Source: Lachnospira sp. UBA4346
GTDB lineage: Bacteria; Bacillota; Clostridia; Lachnospirales; Lachnospiraceae
NCBI GenBank assembly: GCA_002394205.1
Contig: DGTC01000029.1
Location: 1 to 64,000, forward strand
Direction of reading: 5' to 3'
Length of the DNA: 64,000 nt
The notes under the pieces were generated by a model that had not been told where the DNA came from, made no database searches, and saw only the letters and a list, made by a program, of their open reading frames with translations. Positions 26,746 to 36,996 of the stretch are shown one piece after another. How positions within the stretch are numbered: position 1 is the stretch's first letter; each line of letters starts with the position of its first letter. A program made the translations under genes and the position numbers.

Positions 26746-28173
26746 ATGATATATATTAAATTGGCAGATTGGGAGTTTTATGACGATGCAGTTGTATTGG
26801 TAAAGTCTTTCTACCCAAGACAGGATGTTAAACAGTTTCGGGATATGACAGAAACAGATTTACAGGCGACGGATGTATTGATTGAAGCGCAGACACCGGA
26901 GTGGACGACACAGAGCAGAAGCGAAATTCATGATGTATTTAAAGAACGTCTGTATCTGCAATTGCAGCAGGCGACAGACAAGTCCCTTCCATGGGGATAT
27001 ATGACGGGCGTGCGTCCAAGTAAGAATGCGATGATTCTGATGGAATCCGGTATGAATGAAGAACAAGTGCGTGAGACATTTATGAAGAAGCATTTTGTAT
27101 CACAGGAAAAGACGGATTTGGCACTTTGTGTTGCCAAAAAAGAACAGAATATTTTAAAGGAAATGGACTATCGCAATGGATATAGCATTTATATCGGAAT
27201 TCCATTTTGCCCAACGACCTGTCTGTATTGTTCATTTACATCGTATTCGCTTGCTGCATATCAGAACAAAGTAGATACCTATTTGGATGCGTTAGAGAAG
27301 GAAATGGAATATGTATCAGAAGCAATGAAGGGGAAACGTCTGGATACCATTTATTTTGGCGGAGGTACGCCAACGACACTTTCACCGGAGCAGCTTGATA
27401 GAATATTAACAAAGTTAGAACAGTTATTTGATGTAGCACATGCGAGAGAACTGACGGTTGAGGCAGGCAGACCGGATAGTATTACCAGAGAGAAGTTACG
27501 GGTATTAAAAGCACATCACGTAGACAGAATCTCAATTAATCCACAGACAATGAATCAGAAGACATTGGATTTGATTGGAAGACGACATACCGTTGAGCAG
27601 ATTGAAGAAGCGTTTTATATGGCAAGAGAAGAAGGTTTCGATAATATCAATATGGATATGATTCTGGGGCTTCCGGGAGAGAATCTTGTCGAGGTAGAAC
27701 ATACGCTTGCAAAGATTACGGCACTGCATCCGGAGAGCCTGACGGTTCACTCACTTGCAATTAAGCGTGCGGCAGCACTCAATATCTGGCGTGACCAGTA
27801 TGCAGATGTGTCGATTGAAAATAGTGAGCAGATGGTGGAGGCAGCGGCAAAGTGTGCAGCAGGTATTGGACAGGAACCATACTATATGTACCGTCAGAAG
27901 AATATGGCAGGTAATTATGAGAATGTGGGTTACAGCGTTCCGGGCAAAGAATGTATTTACAATATTTTGATAATGGAAGAGAAGCAGACGATTATTGCAA
28001 TGGGAGCAGGGGCTTCTTCAAAGATTATTTTTCATGAACAGGATGATACCGATGCGAATGCGCGAATTGAACGCATTGAAAATGTCAAAGATGTTCGCAA
28101 TTATATTGAACGTATAGACGAAATGATTGAACGGAAGCGCACATTTTTTGAAGAATTCGGTGTAGGTTTCTAA
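26746..28173 (+). CDS. hemZ: Oxygen-independent coproporphyrinogen III dehydrogenase-like HemZ
   Basis: A radical-SAM protein of 475 aa. The N-terminal 150 residues are the HemZ-specific extension (LPWGYMTGVRPSKNA). The [4Fe-4S] motif is C-x3-C-x2-C in IPFCPTTCLYCSF, followed by TIYFGGGTPTTLS and ISINPQTMNQKTLDLIGR. The family performs anaerobic oxidative decarboxylation of coproporphyrinogen III, although many clostridial members have unproven function, and no other heme genes are in this window. It follows the MBL gene after a 251-bp gap. The start is preceded by TTAGGAAAAAGATT. Confidence 0.9.
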   Translation: MIYIKLADWEFYDDAVVLVKSFYPRQDVKQFRDMTETDLQATDVLIEAQTPEWTTQSRSEIHDVFKERLYLQLQQATDKSLPWGYMTGVRPSKNAMILMESGMNEEQVRETFMKKHFVSQEKTDLALCVAKKEQNILKEMDYRNGYSIYIGIPFCPTTCLYCSFTSYSLAAYQNKVDTYLDALEKEMEYVSEAMKGKRLDTIYFGGGTPTTLSPEQLDRILTKLEQLFDVAHARELTVEAGRPDSITREKLRVLKAHHVDRISINPQTMNQKTLDLIGRRHTVEQIEEAFYMAREEGFDNINMDMILGLPGENLVEVEHTLAKITALHPESLTVHSLAIKRAAALNIWRDQYADVSIENSEQMVEAAAKCAAGIGQEPYYMYRQKNMAGNYENVGYSVPGKECIYNILIMEEKQTIIAMGAGASSKIIFHEQDDTDANARIERIENVKDVRNYIERIDEMIERKRTFFEEFGVGF

Positions 28174-28248
28174 AAGAAACGAATATGTGGGTATTTCCAT
28201 GGGATGAAACAAGTAAGCGTACGTACAAGAACAAATACAATGCGCCAC

Positions 28249-28276
28249 TTGATTTTTACATGGGAAGTGTTATACT
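28249..28276 (+). promoter_or_regulatory. SigA promoter of aspS
   Basis: TTGATT (28249-28254), 16 bp, TATACT (28271-28276). The transcript would have a leader of about 110 nt. Confidence 0.65.
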
Positions 28277-28395
28277 AAAATACTGAGAAAACGTAGCTAT
28301 TCAGAATGGGCATGAATCATAGATAGATGTGATTTTGAATCGAAGATGCTGGATAGATATAAGTAAAGATGCGTAGGCAGGAAAGAGGAAAGATT

Positions 28396-30192
28396 ATGGC
28401 AGAGTCAATGGTTGGCTTAAAGAGAACACACAGATGTACAGAAGTGTCCTTGGCAAATATTGGTGAAACAGTAACAGTAATGGGTTGGGTGCAGACAAGA
28501 AGAAATCTTGGTGCATTGATCTTTGTTGATTTAAGAGATAGAAGCGGACTTCTTCAGATTTTATTCGATGAGAATACAATCGGTAAGGAAGGTTTTGATA
28601 AGGCATATAGTATTCGTAATGAATACGTTATTGCAGTTGTAGGTAAGGTGTGCAAGCGTTCAGGTGCTGTCAATGAGAATTTAAAGACAGGCGACATTGA
28701 AATCGTTGCAGAACAGATTCGTATTCTTTCAGAAGCACAGACACCTCCATTTCCAATTGAAGAAAATATCAGTACAAAGGAAGATTTACGTCTGAAATAT
28801 CGTTGTCTGGATCTTAGAAGACCGGATATCCAGTCCAATATCATGATGAGAAGTAAGGTTGCTACATTAACAAGAGCATTCCTTGCAAACGAAGGCTTCT
28901 TAGAAATCGAGACACCAATGCTTACAAAGAGTACACCGGAAGGTGCAAGAGATTACCTTGTGCCAAGCCGGGTACATCCTGGTAAGTTCTATGCACTTCC
29001 ACAGTCACCACAGTTATTTAAGCAGATGCTGATGTGTTCCGGATATGACAGATATATGCAGATTGCAAGATGTTTCCGTGATGAAGATTTAAGAGCAGAT
29101 CGTCAGCCGGAATTTACACAGATTGATATGGAATTATCCTTTGTTGATGTGGACGATGTTATCGATGTCAATGAAAGATTATTGGCATACTTATTCAAAG
29201 AAGTATTAGGAGTAGAAGTAAGCCTTCCAATTCAGAGAATGACATGGCAGGAAGCAATGGACCGTTTCGGTTCAGATAAGCCGGATTTACGTTTCGGTAT
29301 GGAACTTGTCAATGTAACAGATGTTGTAAAGAATTGTGGATTTGGCGTATTTACAGGTGCAATCGAAAACGGTGGTTCTGTTCGTGGTATCAATGCAAAG
29401 ACACTTGGTGCAATGCCTCGTAAGAAGATTGATGCATTGGTTGATTTTGCAAAGGGGTATGGCGCAAAGGGACTTGCTTACATTGCATTACATGAAGATG
29501 GTACAGTAAAGTCATCATTTGCAAAGTTTATGACACCGGAAGAAATGGATGCCTTGATTGCAGCAATGGATGGTCAGCCGGGTGATTTGTTATTATTTGC
29601 AGCCGACAGAAATAAAATTGTATACAGTGTTCTTGGCGCATTAAGAGTGGAACTTGCTGGACAGTTAGGCTTAATTGATAAGAATGAATTCAAGTTCTTA
29701 TGGGTAACAGAGTTCCCACAGTTTGAGTGGTCAGATGAAGAAGAACGATTTGTCGCAATGCATCATCCGTTCACAATGCCGATGGATGAAGACCTTGATA
29801 AGTTAGAATCTGATCCGGGCGCTGTACGTGCAAAGGCATACGATATTGTCTTAAATGGTACAGAAATCGGTGGTGGTAGTGTGCGTATCCACCAAGGAGA
29901 TATTCAGGAAAGAATGTTTAAGGCATTAGGACTTACAGAAGAAGTTGCAAATGAAAAGTTCGGCTTCTTATTAGATGCATTTAAGTATGGCGTACCGCCA
30001 CACGCAGGGCTTGCTTATGGTCTGGATCGTCTTGTTATGATTATGGCAAAATGCGATAGTATCCGTGACGTCATTGCTTTCCCGAAGGTAAAGGATGCAT
30101 CATGTCTTCTTACAAACGCACCGGATGTTGTAGATGCAAAGCAGTTAGAAGAGTTATCTATCGAGATTACACCGGAAGAACAGGCAGAATAA
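28396..30192 (+). CDS. aspS: Aspartyl-tRNA synthetase
   Basis: A class IIb aminoacyl-tRNA synthetase of 598 aa that charges tRNA-Asp, in the bacterial-length form. Domains: N-terminal OB-fold anticodon-binding (VTVMGWVQTRRNLGALIFVDLRD), class II motif 2 (RCFRDEDLRADRQPEFTQIDME), the bacterial GAD insertion, and motif 3 (GLAYGLDRLVMIM). The start at 28396 is supported by AGAGGAAAGATT; an upstream in-frame ATG at 28369 lacks a site. hisS, often immediately upstream in related genomes, is absent. I cannot tell whether it is discriminating or non-discriminating. Confidence 0.97.
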   Translation: MAESMVGLKRTHRCTEVSLANIGETVTVMGWVQTRRNLGALIFVDLRDRSGLLQILFDENTIGKEGFDKAYSIRNEYVIAVVGKVCKRSGAVNENLKTGDIEIVAEQIRILSEAQTPPFPIEENISTKEDLRLKYRCLDLRRPDIQSNIMMRSKVATLTRAFLANEGFLEIETPMLTKSTPEGARDYLVPSRVHPGKFYALPQSPQLFKQMLMCSGYDRYMQIARCFRDEDLRADRQPEFTQIDMELSFVDVDDVIDVNERLLAYLFKEVLGVEVSLPIQRMTWQEAMDRFGSDKPDLRFGMELVNVTDVVKNCGFGVFTGAIENGGSVRGINAKTLGAMPRKKIDALVDFAKGYGAKGLAYIALHEDGTVKSSFAKFMTPEEMDALIAAMDGQPGDLLLFAADRNKIVYSVLGALRVELAGQLGLIDKNEFKFLWVTEFPQFEWSDEEERFVAMHHPFTMPMDEDLDKLESDPGAVRAKAYDIVLNGTEIGGGSVRIHQGDIQERMFKALGLTEEVANEKFGFLLDAFKYGVPPHAGLAYGLDRLVMIMAKCDSIRDVIAFPKVKDASCLLTNAPDVVDAKQLEELSIEITPEEQAE

Positions 30193-30229
30193 GTTGCTCG
30201 TATAGATTAAAATTGATAGAACAAATGTA

Positions 30230-30279
30230 AAAACAGCAGAAGCAACCGTTTCATTATGGTTGGTTTTGCTGTTTTTTGT
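30230..30279 (+). terminator. Terminator after aspS
   Basis: AACAGCAGAAGCAACC pairs with GGTTGGTTTTGCTGTT, followed by TTTT. Confidence 0.85.
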
Positions 30280-30401
30280 TTATGGGATTTGTATGTAAAT
30301 AGGCTGTTTATAAATTATCAGATAAGGATGAAATATCTGTAATTATCAAAATAATAGAGGAGAAATCTTTATTATAATGTATTGGTTTTTATTCGAAAGT
30401 G

Positions 30402-30430
30402 TTGAAATGATTGCACAAATAATGTATTAT
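30402..30430 (+). promoter_or_regulatory. SigA promoter of the chemotaxis receptor
   Basis: TTGAAA (30402-30407), 17 bp, TATTAT (30425-30430) in the 354-bp gap after aspS. Between terminator and promoter I see nothing else. Confidence 0.6.
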
Positions 30431-30546
30431 TAAAGAGAGTGGATATGTTGATTTTATATAATGAATACAGAAGCAGAAAGACTTTTGAAACGTTAGAATA
30501 AATAACAGATATCTGTGTATAGAAGAAATTAGAAAGGGAATGAATT

Positions 30547-33009
30547 ATGGATAAGGATATGAGAGAGGAACTCACGGAACAGGAGTATAATGATACTTCA
30601 ATATCCAATGAACAGTTAGAGGATACATCGGAACAGGTGCAATCGTTGACAGAAGAAGTGGTTCAGGAAAATGATTCTATGCAGGACAATGTTGTAACAG
30701 AAGAATATGAAGCACCGACAGAAGTTCTTACACCAGATATGTTAGATGAATCAAAACAGGATACTTCATCTACATTCAATGGAACAGAAGAGAATATGAC
30801 GGAAGAACAGACGGATTTATTAGAAGAACAGGAACAGTTTGTGCTACAGGAAGAAATCGCACAGCAGCCTGAAAAAAAGAATAAAAAGTTTGCAAAGAAA
30901 TTCAAAAATAGAAAAGCAAAAAAAGTAAAATCAAACGATAAGGGCGGCAAAGCAGTCCGGAAAGTAGTGGGACTGTTAGATTCAAAGTCTATTCGGTTTA
31001 AATTGATAGGTGCTTTTTTGATTCCGATTGTATTTATTATTGTTTTGGGTACGGTTTCTTATTTTGCGGCAGCAAGTGCGTTGTCATCCAGCTTTACAGA
31101 CTCATCGCAGACAGCAATTAATATGACCTCAGATTATTATGATTTGATGTTTACAAATGTAAAAGCAACCATTACGGATTTGGTAAACAATGGAACAATG
31201 CAGGAATACTATTCAGGAAATTATTCAGATGACAGTTTTAACGAAGGTACGATTTATCAGTCATTAAAGAGTAATCTTTCTTCAACTGTATTGGCAAATA
31301 AGGCAATTTCAAATGTATACATTATCGGTTCGTATGGTAAAGGAATCTATACGGCAGCAGGTAAGCTGCAGGATACAGGCGAGTATGACAATATTAAGAA
31401 CTCTGCGGAAGGCAAGATGATTGATCAGAAAAAGACAGCATGGTTTACATCAAGATCGTACATGGATGATGCGACAGGTTCAAAGAGCCCGATTAGTTTT
31501 GGCCGTCAGTTGCTTGGAACGTCTAAGAAAGGTGTCGGTTATATATTTACAGATTTTGATGCATCTTATGTAAAGTCACCACTAGAACAGATGGATTTGG
31601 GTGTTGATCATATGGTGGTACTCGTTTCACCGGATGGTGGAGAAATCGTTTCTTCAAATTATTTTGATGTGGATAGTACAAAGAAATATGTTATTGATGA
31701 AAAGTTTTATCAGGAAGCATTGGAATCTGATGAAGATACAGGAAATGTATATGTTCGTTACAATGGTAAGAAACAGCTGTTCATTTATTCTAAGACAGGC
31801 GATGGTTTCATGGTATGTGCACTGATTCCACAGCGTGAGATTTTAGCAAAGGCATATGCAATTGGAAATATTACGGTTACGGTTGCTATTATTGCAGTTA
31901 TTTTAGCAGTACTTGTCGGTGGTTATCTTTCAAATAGAATGAGCAATTCTGTAAAGTCTATCATGGAGAACCTTCAGAAAACTTCGGAAGGTGATTTTAC
32001 AATCACGGTTCCGGTAACCGGAAAAGATGAATTTGGACGTCTTGCAACTAGTACGAATAGTATGATTGGCAATGTCAAGGGCTTGATTGAAAAGACAAAG
32101 AATGTTTCAGGAAAAGTTGATGATTCAACAGAGGTTGTTGCAAAGAGTGCACGACAGCTTCTTGCAGAAACAAAAGAAATTACGATGGCAATCGAAGAAA
32201 TTGAACACGGTGTTGTGCAGCAGGCGGAAGATTCCGAAGATTGTCTGCGTCAGATGGATGACTTGTCAGATAAGATTAATGAAGTTCAGTTAAGCTCAGA
32301 AAGAATTGGTCAAATTACAGAAGAGACAACAGAAAGTGTTAAGAGTGGTCTTGTTTCTATTGAAGAATTAAAAGAAAACGCAGGAAGTACAGTTGAGATT
32401 ACACATTCTGTGATAGAGGAGATTCTTCAGTTAAAGGATTCATCAAAGCAGATTGATAAGATTATTGGTGTTATCAATGAGATTGCAGAGCAGACCAATC
32501 TGTTATCGCTGAATGCTTCAATCGAAGCTGCGAGAGCAGGAGAAGCAGGAAGAGGATTCTCTGTGGTTGCATCAGAAATTGGCAAATTGGCAGAACAGTC
32601 CGTGAAGTCAGCGAATGAGATTCGTAAGATTATCAATGAGATTAATAATAAAACGAATAATACGGTTACAATTGCAAAGCGTGCAGAAGATGTTGTAGAA
32701 GTACAGGGAAAGTCTCTTGAAAATGCTTCGCAGGTATTTAATGATATTCATAGTCAGTTTGCTGAACTTGCACAAAATCTTGAAAATATTACAGGACAGA
32801 TTGAAAAGATTGCAGATGCAAAGACACAGACGATTGATGCAATTCAGAGTATTTCAGCGGTATCACAGGAGACAGCTGCCTCATCAGAAGAAGTTACGGA
32901 AACTGCGAACAGACAGTTAAAGGCTGTGGAAGAGTTGAATCGTGCTTCAGAAGATTTGGAAGTAAATGCAAAGGATTTGTCAGATGCGATTGACTTATTC
33001 CGTGTTTAA
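30547..33009 (+). CDS. Methyl-accepting chemotaxis protein with an extended acidic N-terminus
   Basis: A transmembrane chemoreceptor of 820 aa. Residues 1-115 are very rich in Glu, Asp, Gln and Ser, and probably disordered. Residues 116-142 are Lys-rich. TM1 is at about 153-178, an extracellular Cache-like sensor at about 180-437, TM2 at about 438-463, then HAMP and the signalling domain. The conserved hairpin tip EQTNLLSLNASIEAARAGEA is intact. A receptor normally begins a few residues before TM1, so the 150-residue cytoplasmic preamble is unusual. The start follows AGAAAGGGAATGAATT. No che genes are adjacent. The ligand is unknown. Confidence 0.92.
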   Translation: MDKDMREELTEQEYNDTSISNEQLEDTSEQVQSLTEEVVQENDSMQDNVVTEEYEAPTEVLTPDMLDESKQDTSSTFNGTEENMTEEQTDLLEEQEQFVLQEEIAQQPEKKNKKFAKKFKNRKAKKVKSNDKGGKAVRKVVGLLDSKSIRFKLIGAFLIPIVFIIVLGTVSYFAAASALSSSFTDSSQTAINMTSDYYDLMFTNVKATITDLVNNGTMQEYYSGNYSDDSFNEGTIYQSLKSNLSSTVLANKAISNVYIIGSYGKGIYTAAGKLQDTGEYDNIKNSAEGKMIDQKKTAWFTSRSYMDDATGSKSPISFGRQLLGTSKKGVGYIFTDFDASYVKSPLEQMDLGVDHMVVLVSPDGGEIVSSNYFDVDSTKKYVIDEKFYQEALESDEDTGNVYVRYNGKKQLFIYSKTGDGFMVCALIPQREILAKAYAIGNITVTVAIIAVILAVLVGGYLSNRMSNSVKSIMENLQKTSEGDFTITVPVTGKDEFGRLATSTNSMIGNVKGLIEKTKNVSGKVDDSTEVVAKSARQLLAETKEITMAIEEIEHGVVQQAEDSEDCLRQMDDLSDKINEVQLSSERIGQITEETTESVKSGLVSIEELKENAGSTVEITHSVIEEILQLKDSSKQIDKIIGVINEIAEQTNLLSLNASIEAARAGEAGRGFSVVASEIGKLAEQSVKSANEIRKIINEINNKTNNTVTIAKRAEDVVEVQGKSLENASQVFNDIHSQFAELAQNLENITGQIEKIADAKTQTIDAIQSISAVSQETAASSEEVTETANRQLKAVEELNRASEDLEVNAKDLSDAIDLFRV

Positions 33010-33054
33010 TTGTATCATTATTAATGAATAATTATGAAAAGTGGAGGGTGAACG

Positions 33055-34296
33055 ATGTATTCATTTGAAGAAGTATCTAGTTATGATCCAGAACTTGCAA
33101 AAGCAATGGATGAAGAGTTAGCAAGACAGAGAAGCCATATTGAATTAATTGCTTCAGAGAATCTTGTAAGTAAGGCTGTTATGGCAGCTATGGGAAGTCC
33201 TTTAACGAATAAATATGCAGAAGGATATCCAGGTAAGAGATATTATGGTGGTTGCGAATATGTTGATGTTGTTGAGACATTGGCAATTGAGCGCGCAAAG
33301 AAGTTATTTGGCTGTGAATATGCAAATGTACAGCCACATTCAGGTGCACAGGCAAACTTAGCAGTATTTTTTGCAATGCTTGAGCCGGGTGATACATATA
33401 TGGGTATGAGCCTTGACTGTGGTGGACATCTTTCACATGGTTCTCCAGTCAATATTTCAGGTAAGTTCTTCAATTGCGTACCTTATGGTGTAACAGAAGA
33501 TGGTTTCATTGATTATGATGAAGTTCTTCGTATTGCAAAAGAATGTAAGCCAAAGATGATTATTGCAGGTGCCAGTGCATATGCAAGAGTCATTGATTTT
33601 AAGAAGTTTAGAGAAATCTGTGATGAAGTTGGTGCATATCTGATGGTAGATATGGCTCATATTGCCGGTCTTGTAGCTGGTGGAACACATCCAAGCCCGA
33701 TTCCATATGCAGATGTTGTAACTACAACAACACATAAGACACTTCGTGGACCAAGAGGTGGCATGATTCTTAGTTCTGCAGAGGCTGCTGAGAAGTTTAA
33801 GTTTAACAAGTGCGTTTTCCCTGGTATTCAGGGTGGTCCTTTAATGCACGTGATTGCCGGTAAGGCAGTATGCTTGAAGGAAGCATTAGACCCAAGTTTT
33901 AAGGTATATGCTGAGAACATTGTTAAGAATGCATCAGCTCTTTGCAATGGTTTAATGAACCGTGGTTTTGATATTGTATCAGGTGGTACAGACAACCACT
34001 TAATGCTTGTTAATTTATTAAGCAAAGGTGTAACAGGTAAGGAAGTTGAGAAGTTATTGGATGCAGCAAACATCACATGTAACAAGAATACAATTCCAAA
34101 TGATCCGGCATCTCCATTTGTAACAAGTGGTATTCGTCTTGGTACAGCAGCTGTTACAACAAGAGGCTTCAATGAAGCAGATATGGATGTTGTTGCAGAT
34201 GCAATCGCAATGTTAGTTGATGATGTTGAAGCTAATAAGGCAAAGGCTATGGAACTTGTTAAGAGATTAACAGATAAATATCCACTTTATGAATAA
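33055..34296 (+). CDS. glyA: Serine hydroxymethyltransferase
   Basis: A PLP enzyme of 413 aa that interconverts serine plus tetrahydrofolate with glycine plus 5,10-methylene-THF, the main one-carbon source. The PLP lysine is K228 in VTTTTHKTLRGPRGG. Also seen are RQRSHIELIASENLVS, TNKYAEGYPGKRYYGG and the C-terminal GIRLGTAAVTTRG. The start follows GTGGAGGGTGAACG. It ends with a strong terminator at 34340. Nothing is odd. Confidence 0.97.
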   Translation: MYSFEEVSSYDPELAKAMDEELARQRSHIELIASENLVSKAVMAAMGSPLTNKYAEGYPGKRYYGGCEYVDVVETLAIERAKKLFGCEYANVQPHSGAQANLAVFFAMLEPGDTYMGMSLDCGGHLSHGSPVNISGKFFNCVPYGVTEDGFIDYDEVLRIAKECKPKMIIAGASAYARVIDFKKFREICDEVGAYLMVDMAHIAGLVAGGTHPSPIPYADVVTTTTHKTLRGPRGGMILSSAEAAEKFKFNKCVFPGIQGGPLMHVIAGKAVCLKEALDPSFKVYAENIVKNASALCNGLMNRGFDIVSGGTDNHLMLVNLLSKGVTGKEVEKLLDAANITCNKNTIPNDPASPFVTSGIRLGTAAVTTRGFNEADMDVVADAIAMLVDDVEANKAKAMELVKRLTDKYPLYE

Positions 34297-34339
34297 TGAT
34301 TTTGGAAGTCATCTGAATTAAATAAAAGAAGTTCGTATG

Positions 34340-34378
34340 GACAGACCTGTATGAAAACTGCAGGTCTGTTTATTTTTA
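34340..34378 (+). terminator. Terminator after glyA
   Basis: ACAGACCTG and CAGGTCTGT form a 9-bp perfect stem followed by TTATTTTT. The remaining 240 bp up to the HAD gene show no clear ORF; a stray AGGAGG at about 34503 has no start codon behind it. Confidence 0.85.
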
Positions 34379-34618
34379 TATTACAGAAAAATTTGTACCT
34401 ACAATATAAAAATGCTGCGCAGGATGCATGCTTGCGTAAATGAAAAATGTCGTATTCTTTTTGTTAAATATAAAAATGTGTTTCTAATCTTATACGAACG
34501 ATAGGAGGTACACGCATAACAAATCAGTTGTATCTTTAGATGTTTCAGTGTACAATATTTTTAAAGGAATTGTAGTAAAATATGTAGCAAAGTAATTGTG
34601 GAAAGACGAGGAAAGAAG

Positions 34619-35449
34619 ATGGATATTAGACTGATTGCATTAGATTTAGACAGAACGACACTCAATGCGAAAGGACAATTATCACAGGCAAATGAAGATG
34701 CCATTCGTGCAGCTATTGCAAATGGTGTGCATGTGTGTATTGCAAGCGGACGGGCATTTGATACGTTGCCGAAAGATGTTGTGAAGATACCGGGAATCGA
34801 GTATGCAATTACAGGAAATGGAGCAGCCATCTATGATGTTGTTCAGAAGAAATGTATTCATTCTTATCCAATATCAGCGCAGGCAGTTCAAACAGTGTTA
34901 AAAATTTCACAAAATTATCCGGTCACATATGAAGCATTTATTGATGGTGTGGCATATGCAGGAGAAGAATATATTGCCAATCCGGTTAAATTTGGTGCAA
35001 CAGAACAGGCAGTTGCTTATGTGCAGTCAACCAGACATTTGCAGAAGGATATCGTTGCATTTATACATCAGCATATAGATGAGTTAGACAGCATGGATGT
35101 GATTGTCAAGACAGAAGAGATGAAGCAGGAACTGATGAGAAAGATTGCGGCAGCCACAGATGAAGTCTATCTGACAAGTTCGGTAACACAATTATTAGAA
35201 ATTGCACACAAAGATGCAGGAAAGCAATCTGGTGTAAAATATATCGCACAAAAACTGGGAATTGAAAGAGAACAGATAGCGGCATTTGGTGATGCATTAA
35301 ATGACTTGGATATGATTACGTATGCAGGAGTAGGGATTGCAATGGAAAATGCCAGTGATGAGGTAAAGCAAGAGGCTGATTATGTAACGCTGCATCATGA
35401 TGAGGATGGGATTGCATATGCATTTCATCATATCTTAGGAGTGTGTTAA
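34619..35449 (+). CDS. Cof-type HAD-superfamily phosphatase
   Basis: A HAD IIB hydrolase of 276 aa. Motif I is ALDLDRTTL (DxDxT with Arg in place of the usual Gly). Other motifs are VCIASGRAF, the conserved Lys in AHKDAGKQSGVKYI, and motif IV FGDALNDLDMITYAG. A cap domain lies between residues of about 85 and 190. These enzymes dephosphorylate sugar phosphates or cofactors such as FMN; substrate is not predictable. I chose ATG 34619, after GAGGAAAGA. A GTG at 34598 is upstream in frame. Confidence 0.9.
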   Translation: MDIRLIALDLDRTTLNAKGQLSQANEDAIRAAIANGVHVCIASGRAFDTLPKDVVKIPGIEYAITGNGAAIYDVVQKKCIHSYPISAQAVQTVLKISQNYPVTYEAFIDGVAYAGEEYIANPVKFGATEQAVAYVQSTRHLQKDIVAFIHQHIDELDSMDVIVKTEEMKQELMRKIAAATDEVYLTSSVTQLLEIAHKDAGKQSGVKYIAQKLGIEREQIAAFGDALNDLDMITYAGVGIAMENASDEVKQEADYVTLHHDEDGIAYAFHHILGVC

Positions 35450-35615
35450 TGAAGAACTTTTTCCGGAATCTAACAAAGTACTATAGAAAAATATTACAAA
35501 ATCTAAAAATATTATAGAGTATGTTACATTTTATAGTACAGGATAGTGTATATAACGAATGTATAGATTTGTAGAGAATAAATAAAATACAAATAAAATA
35601 TAAAATCGAACACAA

Positions 35616-35688
35616 AACCGCAGCTATAACGAATCGGTATGTCTGGTAACAGAATGGGAATGGACACCGAAAAGATATATCTGCGGTT
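35616..35688. terminator. Bidirectional terminator between the HAD and DUF5050-like genes
   Basis: AACCGCAG and CTGCGGTT pair around a structured loop; the flanks are AT-rich on both sides. The DUF5050-like gene (minus strand) ends 36 bp away. Confidence 0.55.
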
Positions 35689-35723
35689 ATGTTTATATAA
35701 GAATTTATTTAAGAATTAACAAT

Positions 35724-36749
35724 TTATTTAATTACAATTTCTTCAACTTTCGTAATCGGACTAGTAGTAGGAACACGGTAAAGTGTTTCTGGTTCTTCAT
35801 AATAACGGAAGAAGGTGTACTTAGATGTACAGCTGACTTTCGTCAGGTCGCCGCTTGCAATAAATTCAACCTGCGTTCCGTCTGTATTCATACGGTACAG
35901 GCCGGTTCTGCCGTCTGTTTCGCTTTCTAACTGGAAGAAAATCTTATTGCCATAGACATTCAGACTTACAATCTTACCGGTATTATCGGTATAGAGCAGT
36001 TCGACAGTCTGTGTTCCCATATTTAATCGTACAATAGAATAATTTTGATTCAAATCAATATAATACAGATAATTATTTTGATAATCAATCATGTATGCAT
36101 TTGCATCATAGAATTTTGTAATTTGGTCAGATTTTGTATCGAGAACACTGATTGCATTGTTCTTTGTTTCATCGACAAAATAAATCTTCTGGTTGGTTAC
36201 ACATGATGGAATATAAGGAGTTGCAGATATCTGCTTGTTTTTCTTTCCATCAATTCGTACCTTGTGAAGAGACAGCGGTGTATGTTCATCATAATGCTGG
36301 TAATAGATGTAATCGCCGGCGAGACTCATTTTGCCGGATAACTTACTATATAAGGATTTACATTCACTTCCGTCAAGATTACAGCGGTACAGACCGAATA
36401 ACTGACCACGGAATACCGCACCAATCGTATCTTCTGAGAAATTATTTTTTACATAATAAATGGAATCGTTGGATACATTCAGATAAGCAACGGTATCTTC
36501 GTTGAGCTTTTTCGCATCGGAACAATCTGAATTCATAACATATAAACGGTCATCATCATAAGGATTTGCAAAATATATTTTCCCATTATATTCGCAAAAC
36601 AGACCGCCATTATTTAGATTGCCGGGGGTGTTTCCCACAGCAGTCGGTCCATTGCTGACAAATGCATTCTCCTTATAGATATAATAGCCGAAACCACCAA
36701 TGACGAGTACGGCGATAAGTACTCCAATGATTCCTTTCAATACTTTCAT
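35724..36749 (-). CDS. Membrane-anchored DUF5050-like beta-propeller protein
   Basis: A 341-aa protein with one N-terminal membrane segment at about residues 5-27, facing outward, then repeated blades with a KIYFAN..D..LYVMN pattern. The repeats (IYYVKNNF, YIYYQHYD, KIYFVDET, YLYYIDLN, KIFFQLES) look like a six- or seven-bladed propeller, as in DUF5050 proteins of Clostridia. Function is unknown; possibly a surface scaffold or sensor. The start follows TTGGAGGCATTCGT. No operon partner. Confidence 0.75.
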   Translation of the reverse strand: MKVLKGIIGVLIAVLVIGGFGYYIYKENAFVSNGPTAVGNTPGNLNNGGLFCEYNGKIYFANPYDDDRLYVMNSDCSDAKKLNEDTVAYLNVSNDSIYYVKNNFSEDTIGAVFRGQLFGLYRCNLDGSECKSLYSKLSGKMSLAGDYIYYQHYDEHTPLSLHKVRIDGKKNKQISATPYIPSCVTNQKIYFVDETKNNAISVLDTKSDQITKFYDANAYMIDYQNNYLYYIDLNQNYSIVRLNMGTQTVELLYTDNTGKIVSLNVYGNKIFFQLESETDGRTGLYRMNTDGTQVEFIASGDLTKVSCTSKYTFFRYYEEPETLYRVPTTSPITKVEEIVIK

Positions 36750-36996
36750 ACGAATGCCTCCAATCTGTAGAAAAATTCTACGCGCATATATATTTTTTTT
36801 ATTATATCACAAATTTAAGTGCGTTTCAAAAAAATATATGGTATACTCTTTATTAGTGTGAAATGGTACAGAAATAAAGTGCGATTTCGCTATAGTCATA
36901 TGTCATTTGCAGAAATTAACGGCAGAATACGCATGTGATTATATATCTGACCAAAGCAGGATGGATACATTGCATAAAAAGCAGTTCGGAGGAAGT

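Noticed and set aside
33010..33054. Glycine riboswitch in front of glyA
   Set aside because: The gap is only 45 bp and contains just the Shine-Dalgarno.
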